A DNA stretch of 64,000 bases from Blautia_A ammoniilytica (GTDB lineage Bacteria; Bacillota; Clostridia; Lachnospirales; Lachnospiraceae): the NCBI RefSeq assembly GCF_025566965.1, contig NZ_JAOQJL010000005.1, positions 82,458-146,457 of the forward strand, written 5' to 3'. Shown in pieces: positions 8,222 to 17,200 of this stretch. The translations under genes were made by a program, and so were the position numbers. The stretch's first letter is position 1. Each line of letters begins with the position of its first letter. Under the pieces are notes generated by a model. It had not been told where the DNA came from and searched no databases. It was given only the letters and a program-made list of their open reading frames with translations.

Positions 8222-9981
8222 CATGGCGTATGACCCTTGTGAACCCGTGCTAATTTCCAGCTCACCGCCTGCTGCCTTGCATCCACAAATCTCTTATAAA
8301 TACCATCCTGCTTCATTAGCTGCTCATGTGTTCCCTGCTGCACAATTCTCCCTTTGTCAACAACCACAATCTGGTCTGCATGTCTGACTGTTTTTAATCT
8401 GTGGGCAATCATAATAATCGTTTTTTCCTTTGTAAGAGCATCTACTGCATCCATCAGCTCCTTTTCATTCTCCGGATCAACATTAGCTGTTGCCTCATCT
8501 AATATAACGATTGGTGCGTCCTTCATGATTGCTCTGGCTATCGAAATACGCTGCTTCTCACCACCGGAAAGTGTAGCTCCTCCCTCTCCGATCACTGTAT
8601 CGTATCCATCAGGAAGTTTGCTTATAAAATCATGACAGCACGCTTTTTTTGCCACTTCCACCACTTCCTCATGGCTTGCGTCCTGACGTCCGAATTTAAT
8701 ATTATTTTCAATGGTATCTGCAAACAAATACACAGACTGAAATACAAATGAAAAATTACGCATCAGACTGTTCATGCTGTAGTCTTTTACATTCACGCCT
8801 CCAAGTGTCACTTCCCCGGAATCCACATCCCAAAATCTGGCAATCAAATTGCAAAGGGTTGATTTTCCTCCACCAGATGGTCCAACGATCGCTGTCGTCA
8901 TTTTCTGTGGGATAGAAAGCGATATATCATCAATAATCTTCCGTTTATCATAAGAAAATGAAATGTTAGAAAGTCTGATATCGTAATTTTCCGGCTGGAT
9001 TTCTTTACCATCGATATCCATGGTGTCCAGCTCCAGTATTGCATTTGCTTTATCTACGCATACACTTACCACATGTAAAAGGGATGAATAATTTCCTGCG
9101 CATTCCAGGCTGGAATAAAGCATAAATGCTGAAATTGTCATACCAATCGCATAGACTGCACTCATAGTTTCATTGATATAAAAATATGCACTGCATGTCA
9201 CGACCACAGCACCCGTGATTTTTGTTATCACGCTTTGCAGAAAATGATAGGGAACAAACAACATCTCCATCTTTGTATTAATTTTTTCGCATGCTTCATT
9301 TGCATCATTTAATCTTTTCGCTTGTTTTCCAAGCAGATTGTATGATTTTACTTCTGATATTCCCTGCAGATACTCCATAATCTGATTTACAAGCTCTGTA
9401 TCACATACTACTTTTTGCTCTGAATCTTTTTTCCCTGCATTTTGCATTGCAGAATTGACACCAAAGAAAATAAGCACTCCTGCTGCAGCGATCAGTCCGA
9501 TCCTCCAGTCAAAAACAAACAGCATAAAAATGATCATCGATGTTTCCAGGATTCCCTGCATGGTCAGCATGACCACTCTCGCAGCCACATCGCCAAGTAT
9601 TTCCATTGTATTGGTTGTAATGGAAGAAATTTCCCCGATACTATTGGAATTATAATATCCCATCGGCAGATAGCGCAGGTGCTCTGCAATCTTGATTCTC
9701 ATAAAAGCACTTGCATTATATCCACCTTCTGTCTGAAGTACTGTAGAATATCTCTTACAGATTACATCGACTACGATTGCAATGACCATAATCGCAACGG
9801 AGCCTCCAATATATTTCCCTGTCGGTTTTCCACTCAGCAAACCCATCAGTATGTACATAATAGCCGGAATCTTCATGGCTGAGGCAAGAGCCTCTATAAG
9901 TCCGATCACCATCGACAGTTTGAATTTATTGCTATTTTCCCTGCCTGAAAAACGAAAGAATTTTTTCAGAATTCCAAACAT
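8206..9981 (-). CDS. ABC exporter-fold half-transporter, ATP-binding/permease protein
   Basis: 591-aa half-transporter: six-helix membrane domain (about 20-310), then an ATPase domain with GPSGGGKST, LSGGEKQRISIARA and VILDEATANVDPENE, all catalytic residues present. It begins 1 nt after the stop of the preceding ABC gene, with AAGGAGG just upstream, so the two form a heterodimer. The pair resembles the YbtP/YbtQ-IrtAB class of exporter-fold transporters often found behind TetR regulators in Clostridia; the substrate is not evident. The final ~14 residues run into a palindrome and may be a repeat-derived tail. Confidence 0.93.
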   Translation of the reverse strand: MFGILKKFFRFSGRENSNKFKLSMVIGLIEALASAMKIPAIMYILMGLLSGKPTGKYIGGSVAIMVIAIVVDVICKRYSTVLQTEGGYNASAFMRIKIAEHLRYLPMGYYNSNSIGEISSITTNTMEILGDVAARVVMLTMQGILETSMIIFMLFVFDWRIGLIAAAGVLIFFGVNSAMQNAGKKDSEQKVVCDTELVNQIMEYLQGISEVKSYNLLGKQAKRLNDANEACEKINTKMEMLFVPYHFLQSVITKITGAVVVTCSAYFYINETMSAVYAIGMTISAFMLYSSLECAGNYSSLLHVVSVCVDKANAILELDTMDIDGKEIQPENYDIRLSNISFSYDKRKIIDDISLSIPQKMTTAIVGPSGGGKSTLCNLIARFWDVDSGEVTLGGVNVKDYSMNSLMRNFSFVFQSVYLFADTIENNIKFGRQDASHEEVVEVAKKACCHDFISKLPDGYDTVIGEGGATLSGGEKQRISIARAIMKDAPIVILDEATANVDPENEKELMDAVDALTKEKTIIMIAHRLKTVRHADQIVVVDKGRIVQQGTHEQLMKQDGIYKRFVDARQQAVSWKLARVHKGHTPCTARE

Positions 9982-9982
9982 A

Positions 9983-11737
9983 TCATTCTCCCTCCTTCAC
10001 AGTATCTTTTACAGAAATATGGGCATTCCACATTTCCTTATAAAGTGGGCATGACACCAGAAGTTCCTCATGTGTGCCATGTGCTGTTACATTTCCATCA
10101 TTTACAACAAAGATCTGGTCGCTGTCCTTAATGGTAGAAAGCCTGTGCGCTATTACGATCAATGTCTTCCCTGCTACCAGTTTTGCAATAGAATTCTGCA
10201 GGATCGCCTCATTTTCCGGATCTGTGTAAGCAGTTGCCTCATCAAGGATCACAATCGGAGCATCTTTTAACATCGCTCTTGCGATCGAGATGCGCTGTCT
10301 CTCGCCTCCTGACAGATGCCCTCCTGCACCTCCAACAACCGTATCAAATCCATTCTCCAGCTGCATGATAAATTCATAACATCCGCTTTTCTTTGTCACC
10401 TCAACGACCTGTTCATCAGTAGCATCTGGATTTCCCTGCCGGATATTTTCACGGACCGTTTCATTAAACAGATAATTATCCTGTGCAACATATGCAATTT
10501 TCCGGTTAAAATCTGAAAGTGCCATTTCTTTTACATCAACTCCGCCGATTTTAATGCTTCCAGAATCCACATCCCACAAGGATGCAATCAGCTTTGCAAT
10601 GGTTGACTTTCCGCTTCCGGATGGTCCTACGATCGCATTTACCGTTCCTGCCTTTAATTCCATATTTATTCCGTGCAGGATTTCTTTGTCGTGATAACCA
10701 AAACTGACATCTTCTAGCGTAACGGAATTATCTTTTGGAACTCTTTCACTTTTCTCCGGACGTTCCAGTTCCGGCTGTTCCAGAATTCCTGCCACTTCAC
10801 CAACGATCACCCCGATCTTGCCAAGATCATCTGTATAGGAACCCACTGTGATCAACGGTCCAACGATTCCAAGTGATAAAATAATACAGATGACAAAATC
10901 AGAAACCGCAAGTGTTCCATTCACTACATAATGTGCTCCAAACGGCAATACCGTAAGAAGCGTATAGGGTGTGACCACCATCATCAGTGCATGAAAGATT
11001 GAGCACCGCTTCATCCAGGAAATAAAAGAATCCGCATATGCCATAGCTGCCTTTGTAAATTTGGCATAAGAACTTTCTGTCTTTCCAAATGCCTTTATTA
11101 CTTCGATTCCGTCAATATATTCCACTGCCGCATCATTCAGATCTTTTGTTGTCTGAACCGTTCTCTCGAAACTTGGCTTATAATCCAGCATCATTCCAAA
11201 ATAAGAGAACAGTCCAACAATAACCGGCACCAATGACCAGAGTGCCAGCCTCCAGTCTGTCAGAAAGAAATAGATCAAAATCACAACCGGTGCCAGCAGA
11301 TTGGATGTGAATTCCGGGACAATATGCGCCAGTGTCGTCTCGATACTGTCGATTCTCTCCACCATGATATTCTTAAATGTACCGGATGGTGTATCCTTCA
11401 CATAACCCAGCGGCACCCGTGTCAATTTATCACAGCAGATTTTTCTTATATTTGCCAGTACCACAAACGTTGCTTTATGTGACAATGCTGTCGAGAGCGA
11501 ATGAAACAGTTCTGCAATGATAAACGACAGTACAATGAAAACTGCTTTTGCAAAATATGGTTCAAACTCCTTTTCACCACTTAAAAACAGCTTTACTATA
11601 TCTGCAATGATAAAATACGGGAAAATCTTAAAAATCACATTTCCTATTGCAAGTAACACACTCCATACATAGGCAATTCTTTTTTGTCCGGCCCATGTCA
11701 AGATCCAGCTGACTGCCGACTTCTTTTTTTCTTTCAT
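9983..11737 (-). CDS. ABC exporter-fold half-transporter, ATP-binding/permease protein
   Basis: 584-aa partner of the downstream half-transporter. The membrane domain spans about 15-310. The ATPase domain has GPSGSGKST, LSGGERQRISIARA and VILDEATAYTDPENE, so both sites of the heterodimer look competent, unlike the first ABC pair in this window. The ATG has AAGGAG 9 nt upstream. It lies 126 bp downstream of the TetR gene with a terminator-like hairpin between, plus a small GTTAG-N6-CTAAC inverted repeat (11798-11813) that could be a second regulator site. Substrate unknown. Confidence 0.93.
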   Translation of the reverse strand: MKEKKKSAVSWILTWAGQKRIAYVWSVLLAIGNVIFKIFPYFIIADIVKLFLSGEKEFEPYFAKAVFIVLSFIIAELFHSLSTALSHKATFVVLANIRKICCDKLTRVPLGYVKDTPSGTFKNIMVERIDSIETTLAHIVPEFTSNLLAPVVILIYFFLTDWRLALWSLVPVIVGLFSYFGMMLDYKPSFERTVQTTKDLNDAAVEYIDGIEVIKAFGKTESSYAKFTKAAMAYADSFISWMKRCSIFHALMMVVTPYTLLTVLPFGAHYVVNGTLAVSDFVICIILSLGIVGPLITVGSYTDDLGKIGVIVGEVAGILEQPELERPEKSERVPKDNSVTLEDVSFGYHDKEILHGINMELKAGTVNAIVGPSGSGKSTIAKLIASLWDVDSGSIKIGGVDVKEMALSDFNRKIAYVAQDNYLFNETVRENIRQGNPDATDEQVVEVTKKSGCYEFIMQLENGFDTVVGGAGGHLSGGERQRISIARAMLKDAPIVILDEATAYTDPENEAILQNSIAKLVAGKTLIVIAHRLSTIKDSDQIFVVNDGNVTAHGTHEELLVSCPLYKEMWNAHISVKDTVKEGE

Positions 11738-11829
11738 ATCTGTTTCTCCTTACTTTTGTTTTATTATTATTACTTTTATTTTATTATTATTTCTTTCGTT
11801 AGCATTTCCTAACTCATATATAATAAAAT

Positions 11830-11855
11830 AGGTGGCTTACTGGCATTAGCCACCT
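11830..11855 (-). terminator. Hairpin between tetR and the ABC pair
   Basis: AGGTGGCT and AGCCACCT arms pair; on the minus strand TATTTTATTATA follows. It probably terminates or attenuates the tetR transcript. Confidence 0.6.
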
Positions 11856-11862
11856 GCATCAG

Positions 11863-12492
11863 TTATACCGGAAATTCAATATTCCACAATCGTTCCCAGC
11901 CGCCTGTATTAAATTCTTTCAGCTGATGCACATTTTTCTTTGCAGTCTCCCTGTCTATATCATGCTCAATGATCTGAAATATTGACGAAAAGAATCCCGT
12001 ATAGATCATATGCATAAGGCTTTCCTCTACAACCGGTATTTTTACACCGGCCTCTTTCATTTTTTCCATATATTTCAGACTGGACTTCTTTTCCCGCTCC
12101 ACCATATTATGTATGAATAATTCAAATTTTCCACTGTCTCCGCATTTCAACAATAATCTGAAATTATCATAATGATCATAGATATAATCAATCATCTGCT
12201 CCATCCCATCACTGGATGTATCCGACATATTCCTTGTCTGATCACTGGCTGAAAGCTTTTCAAACGCCTCAACGATCTGGTCATAAATCTGATAAATATG
12301 TTCCATATATGGATCCGTCAGTGCATCAAAAAGTGCTTCTTTCGTCGGATAATATTTGTAAAATGCGCCAGTAGTAAGCCCTGCATCTTTTACAATGTTT
12401 CTTAAAGACGCTCCCGTCAAACCATCTTTCAGGAAATGTTTTCTGGCTGTATCTAATATGTTTTTTTGTGTATCTTCTGCTTTCGTCGACAT
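11863..12492 (-). CDS. TetR/AcrR family transcriptional regulator
   Basis: 209-aa dimeric repressor. The N-terminal HTH (about 10-55) reads ARKHFLKDGLTGASLRNIVK then AGLTTGAFYKYYPTKEALFD, the standard TetR signature. The C-terminal helical ligand domain is not diagnostic. I take the ATG at 12490-12492 (MSTKAEDTQ) as start. An upstream TTG at 12520-12522 would add ten residues but falls inside the operator palindrome and lacks an RBS, whereas AGAGGA precedes the ATG. It is expected to repress itself and the ABC pair downstream. Confidence 0.93.
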   Translation of the reverse strand: MSTKAEDTQKNILDTARKHFLKDGLTGASLRNIVKDAGLTTGAFYKYYPTKEALFDALTDPYMEHIYQIYDQIVEAFEKLSASDQTRNMSDTSSDGMEQMIDYIYDHYDNFRLLLKCGDSGKFELFIHNMVEREKKSSLKYMEKMKEAGVKIPVVEESLMHMIYTGFFSSIFQIIEHDIDRETAKKNVHQLKEFNTGGWERLWNIEFPV

Positions 12493-12520
12493 TCTTTTCG
12501 TATCCTCTAAACTTCTCCCC

Positions 12521-12579
12521 AAAATATAACAGTGCTATATAGCACTGTTATATTTTAACTCGTTACAGGATTTTGTCAA
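12521..12579 (-). promoter_or_regulatory. tetR promoter with a 36-bp perfect palindrome (candidate TetR operator)
   Basis: Bases 12521-12556 form an uninterrupted palindrome with half-site AAAATATAACAGTGCTAT. A -35 TTGACA lies at 12574-12579 and, 17 bp on, a -10 AAAATA (12551-12556) forms the edge of the palindrome, so a bound TetR dimer would cover the -10 and start point. Confidence 0.75.
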
Positions 12580-12680
12580 GTCTACTGTTTAGATTTTTTT
12601 ATTTTTCCTGTGTATTCAGTTTCCACCCCGCAGATGCATTCTGCAGTTTTACAAGTCTGTTCTATTCAAACAGATTTTCT

Positions 12681-13616
12681 TTATCTATCTACTTTCTTCC
12701 ATTTTGTAACAGCGTTTCTTACCCGCTGGTCAATATCCAGACGTGCTCTGCGGCATTCTTTCGGATATTTTCTTGCTGCCTGAAATGCCAGTTTCACAAA
12801 GAGTCCGGATCCAACTGGGAGCATTGTCTTTAGCATGTCCTCCGGAAAAACGAAATGAGTTCCATGCTCATAGATTACAAACTCTAATCTACAAGTATGC
12901 GGACGTTCTTTTATACGCTGCTTCATTCGGCGGATGTATTTTGCAGTATCCCACAACACATCATCTTCCGCACCAATCAGCAATAATGTTCCATTGATCT
13001 TTTCAATCTTGATCATCTCGTCTTCTTGGATTGGATGAGCCTTTTCCGAATCATCAAACAGTTTTCTTGAATTGATCATATCACCGGTTCGCTTTGTTTC
13101 TTTCTCAATCACATGCCAGTAATCCGGATGTTTATAACAAAACGGCATATACGGAAGTGATTCTCCTTTATATGAAAAAAGAGATTCTCCCTCAATCGGC
13201 CATTCCTTACAACCATCTTTTTTTCCCTGCATAAATCCCTGCCAGATAAAATCACTGGGTGTCAGACCAATCGTTAATGTGATATCTTCAAAATAAGAAG
13301 CGGCAGTTAAGGCAAGTGTTCCTGTAGTAGATGCCCCGACAATTCCTATCTTCTGATTACCATGCACTTTTAACCAATCGATTGCTTTCTCTATACGTTC
13401 CAGCGGATAATTATGATGTCCATAATCCTTTTTTCCAGGTGACATTGTCATCACATTCACACCCAGTTTATGTAACCATTTCACAGATGTACGCGCCAGA
13501 TAATCCTCCGAGTCATCTCCGATCATGGCAATCATTGCACAGTCTGATCCTGTTTTGCATTTCCAATATGCACCATAAAATCCATCTGATTCCACATCAA
13601 AATGCCTTTTCTTCAT
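12681..13616 (-). CDS. Alpha/beta hydrolase, BAAT/acyl-CoA thioester hydrolase C-terminal-like
   Basis: 311-aa cytosolic alpha/beta hydrolase. The nucleophile elbow is GIVGASTTG with Ser96, the acid is likely in GAEDDVLW, and the catalytic His is in YEHGTHFVFPEDM. This arrangement and the C-terminal lid fit the BAAT/acyl-CoA thioesterase C-terminal family; the actual substrate is unknown. The frame stays open to 13712, but I start at the ATG at 13614-13616 (MKKRHFDVESDGF) because GAGGAG lies 9 nt upstream. The alternative ATG at 13712 overlaps the stop of the small upstream gene as ATGA and would add 32 residues; coupled initiation there cannot be excluded. Confidence 0.85.
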   Translation of the reverse strand: MKKRHFDVESDGFYGAYWKCKTGSDCAMIAMIGDDSEDYLARTSVKWLHKLGVNVMTMSPGKKDYGHHNYPLERIEKAIDWLKVHGNQKIGIVGASTTGTLALTAASYFEDITLTIGLTPSDFIWQGFMQGKKDGCKEWPIEGESLFSYKGESLPYMPFCYKHPDYWHVIEKETKRTGDMINSRKLFDDSEKAHPIQEDEMIKIEKINGTLLLIGAEDDVLWDTAKYIRRMKQRIKERPHTCRLEFVIYEHGTHFVFPEDMLKTMLPVGSGLFVKLAFQAARKYPKECRRARLDIDQRVRNAVTKWKKVDR

Positions 13617-13708
13617 CTTTATCATCTCCTCGTAAAATAATATCAGCTCCTTTCCATTCTTAACTCCCCATGTGAATTTTGCATTGCTTCCCTCTATGGA
13701 TTTCTCTT

Positions 13709-13855
13709 TCATTGTCTATTGCCTTCTCCCATAGGTTTTCTTACAACACAATGCATCCTCATACCTTTACGGATTTCAAATTTTTCTACTTTTAGTCCTG
13801 CTTTTCTTTTTGTAAACTCGTTGATTGATAATTTTATGTATTCTTCGTTTTTCAT
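13709..13855 (-). CDS. Small basic protein (48 aa), unknown function
   Basis: 48 residues beginning MKNEEYIKLSINEFTKRKAG and rich in Lys/Arg; no signal peptide or membrane segment. RBS GGAGG lies 7 nt before the ATG. Its TGA overlaps an ATG of the hydrolase reading frame (ATGA at 13709-13712), which argues that it is translated and coupled to the next gene. I do not recognise the family; the length and charge would fit a regulator or accessory peptide, but that is a guess. Confidence 0.6.
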   Translation of the reverse strand: MKNEEYIKLSINEFTKRKAGLKVEKFEIRKGMRMHCVVRKPMGEGNRQ

Positions 13856-13975
13856 GTCTTTACCTCCAATCATACCAGGCTCCATAAATCAATACTCTCA
13901 TAGAAATCCGTCTTCTTTTTCATTTTCAAGTAAACTGACGGTGCCGACGTTAGTATTGCCTAACCTGTATTTTTC

Positions 13976-14022
13976 AAAAAACCGTGTGAAAACAAAACTG
14001 TAATTCCACACGGTTTCTTTTC
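13976..14022. terminator. Bidirectional-looking terminator
   Basis: AAACCGTGTG (13979-13988) pairs with CACACGGTTT (14007-14016). The minus-strand copy is followed by six T. It probably ends the transcript of the large secreted-protein gene and isolates the hydrolase unit. Confidence 0.8.
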
Positions 14023-14073
14023 TTATGCATTCAGTATATCACTTTTACCTGATTTATCAACCAGATTTCGTCT

Positions 14074-14235
14074 TCAAAAGATAAATTCTAAGCAGCTTGG
14101 TTTTCCGTCAAGAATATAGGTCTGTGCTGATTGGCAGCCCCTACCCATGCGATTCTGCGGAAGTATCACCTGATATACTGAATTTCCATGGTTTTTCAAA
14201 TAATCTTTGCGAAGAAAACCATACTTGCTGCTCAT
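14074..14235 (-). pseudogene. Possible TnpV-like remnant (53 codons)
   Basis: An open frame from ATG 14233-14235 contains KYGFLRKDYLKNHGNSVYQ, reminiscent of the N-terminal part of the TnpV accessory proteins of clostridial transposons. The remaining residues do not fit the family. There is no RBS and no transposase nearby. I treat it as a possible mobile-element scrap, not a working gene. Confidence 0.3.
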
Positions 14236-14260
14236 TAACTGTAATTAATTCTTCTGTTTT

Positions 14261-17200
14261 TTATTTTGTTACAGTTACCGTTACCGTAAATTTCTTTTTA
14301 CCGGATTTCACTGTGATCTTAGCTTTTCCAGCCTTCTTTGCTGTGATCACGCCTTTGCCGCTTACTGCTACGATCTTCTTGTTGGAAGTGCTGTAAGTAA
14401 ACTTCTGTTTGGATGTGATCGGTGTGCGTACCGGCTTTAATGTAAGCTTTTTGCCCTTCTTAAGAGTTACCTTGGACTTTAAGCCGCTGATCTTGCTGGT
14501 GGTTACTGTGCTCTTCTGCACCTTAACGGTGATATTCTTTTTCAGGCCGCTGGCAAGTGTAATAGTCAATGTTGCCTTTCCAGTCTTCTTTCCTGCTGTA
14601 ATAACACCCTTACTGGATACAGTGAAGATCTTTGTGTTACCTGACTTCCAGGATTTTACAGAATCTCCCTTTGCCAGTCCGCTGACCTTCAGGGCACTTG
14701 TCTTCTGTTTTACCTTCAGTGGAAGTGTAGTTGCATTTACTTTGATGGTTGCCTTCAGCTTCGCGCCGTTGTCTCTCGTTTCTTCCTGCTTGCAAACGCT
14801 GCAGGTACGTGCTTCTTTCTCCGGGGCAAATACAGTTGCATCAGATACTTTCTCCCAATTTCCAAACTGATGACCTGTTGCAGGAATGGTTTCTGTTTTT
14901 GTCTCTCCGCATTCACATGTAAATATGCGGACACCAGCAATTGTACAGGTTGCATCTTTTATCACTGTGCCACTTCCCCAGCTGTGCTGATGATCTGCTG
15001 ACGTGTTTTCCTTTGTATAATTATCAGTATAATGGAAAATAATTTCATCCCCATCTGATAATTTGTAATCACATGCTCCTACATCTGCATCTTTTCCATT
15101 TACACTGTATAGCCAGCCAGACTTTTTACCATTGGTAAATTCGCCAAGCTTTACACCATTACTGTTTGTTACGGATGAAATATAAGTGCCTTCATATCTC
15201 TTTTCGCAGGTCATTCCTGCTGCTGCCAGCGCTGCGTCAATGGCTTCCATAGCTGTAGAAGCTTTTGCCACACGGTATTCAGCCTGTGCAGCCCAGACAG
15301 TCAGATTATTTCTGGACAATACATGGATCTGTCCATCTTCATCACTGTTATGTACTTCATCACCCAGAACAGATACCATAACGCTTACATATTCACCTTT
15401 TACTGCCCAATAAGTTGTCTTTCCACTGCGATATGCATCAAGAGCCTGTAATACCTGCACAGTAGACATTTCCTGTGATTTTCCAACATTCATATTATGA
15501 GAAAATCCACCATCTGCCTGCTGATATTTCATCAGGTTAGTGATCAGGTTAAAATCAGGTGTACCAAATCCGCCTTCTACAGAAGTTGGATCAATGCCAA
15601 GACAGGTAAGGGCAAGCAGTACCTGTGCTGTAGATTCTGCAGTGCCATATCCAAAGTCATCTCTCTGCTGATCCTGGAGATATACCAGAGCCTTATCAAC
15701 CGCTTCTTTTACACCTACACGGTTCTGATATGGTGCCAGGGCCTGTAATACCATAGCCGTCATATCTACGCTGGCTGATTCATTTTCTGTTAATCCAAAT
15801 CCGCCATTTGCATTCTGGAATTTCAGCAACTCTGCGATCATGGCTGACCTTGACCATTTTGCAGCAGATGGAATGGTGATATTTGCAGCATCCAGTGCAA
15901 GCAGCGCATATGCAAGCTCGTTGGATCCGTCTGTCAGATTCCCAGAATTGTAAATCATGGCAGCCAGATTAACGCCATCTACATCTGTAATGTCTTTTCC
16001 AAGTCTGGCAAGTGCCAGGGCAGTACGCTCAATATCCGTTGGTTTCTTTGTTTCGTCCCAGTTCGTTACTTCTGTAGCAACAGACGTATAATATGCATTT
16101 TTTACTTCTTCGCTCAGTTCCTTATTGCCCTGAAGCATAGCATAGATCAGCCATTCATTACCATACGCGTAGCCCTTGTCATTATGGCTGCTCTCAATGT
16201 AATCCAGTGCATTGTCTGCACCTTCATTTGCTTTTGCAATTACATCAACTCCGGTTCCGCTTCCTTTTGTTACTGTAATGGTGATGGTAACTGGCTCCAC
16301 ATTGTTTTTGTTGTCAATCGGTGTTCCGGTTGCCGTTACAGTACCTTCTGACAGGCCCATTACCTGATATTCTGCAACAGGAAAGTAAGAACCGTAATCC
16401 GGATCACTTACATTGTAATTTCCATTCTTCTTCCAGTATCCGCTTCCGGTTCTGACTACCTGAGCAATACCTTTCTTGCTGTAAGTCCATTTCAGTGCAG
16501 GCTCTGTAACATCATATCCCTGCTCATCCAGTTCTCCTGTCACTACCGGTTTGAATGTGTCACTGTTCTTTCCTGCTTCTACAGTGATCTCTTTGTCTGC
16601 CTCTGCAAGCTCCACAGATTTTACATTATTCTTATATACAAATGTTACAGTACTGTCACCGGAAACCGTCTTTGTTTCTCCGGTCAGGGGATTTGTATCC
16701 TCAATCGTTGCGGTAAAGGTTACGGTTCCTGCCTGCTTTGGCACATATCCCTTTTCCCCGCTGGTGTAGTACGCAATAGTTCCTTCCGGATCGTCACTGG
16801 TAATGGTTACTTTATCTGCATTTGTAGCATTCGCAGGTGTGACGATCGCTGATCCAAGGATCGGGTTAAATGCCACTCTTCCGTCCGTCTCCTGTCCGTC
16901 ACTGTTGGCATTTCTGGTATGGATTTCTTTTGTTCCTGAAATTGCAGGTGTAACTGACTCTACCGGAACATAGGCAGATGTTACAATTATAGTCTTCTTC
17001 ATTTCAGGCTGATTTTTGGCTGTTACTGTAAAGGTTGCTGTTCCAGGATTTTTAAAAGCAAATCCGCTGGAGCTGTTCACACGGTTACTGAGTAATTTTG
17101 CGCCCTCTTCATCAGCTGTATAGGTAAAAGATGCATAAGATACATCCTGATAAGCATCATTTTCCTGATACTGTGCTTTTACAACAATTCTCTTATACTC

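Noticed and set aside
13856..14260. Intact transposon between the hydrolase unit and the large protein gene
   Set aside because: Only a 53-codon TnpV-like stretch; no transposase, terminal repeats or target duplication seen.
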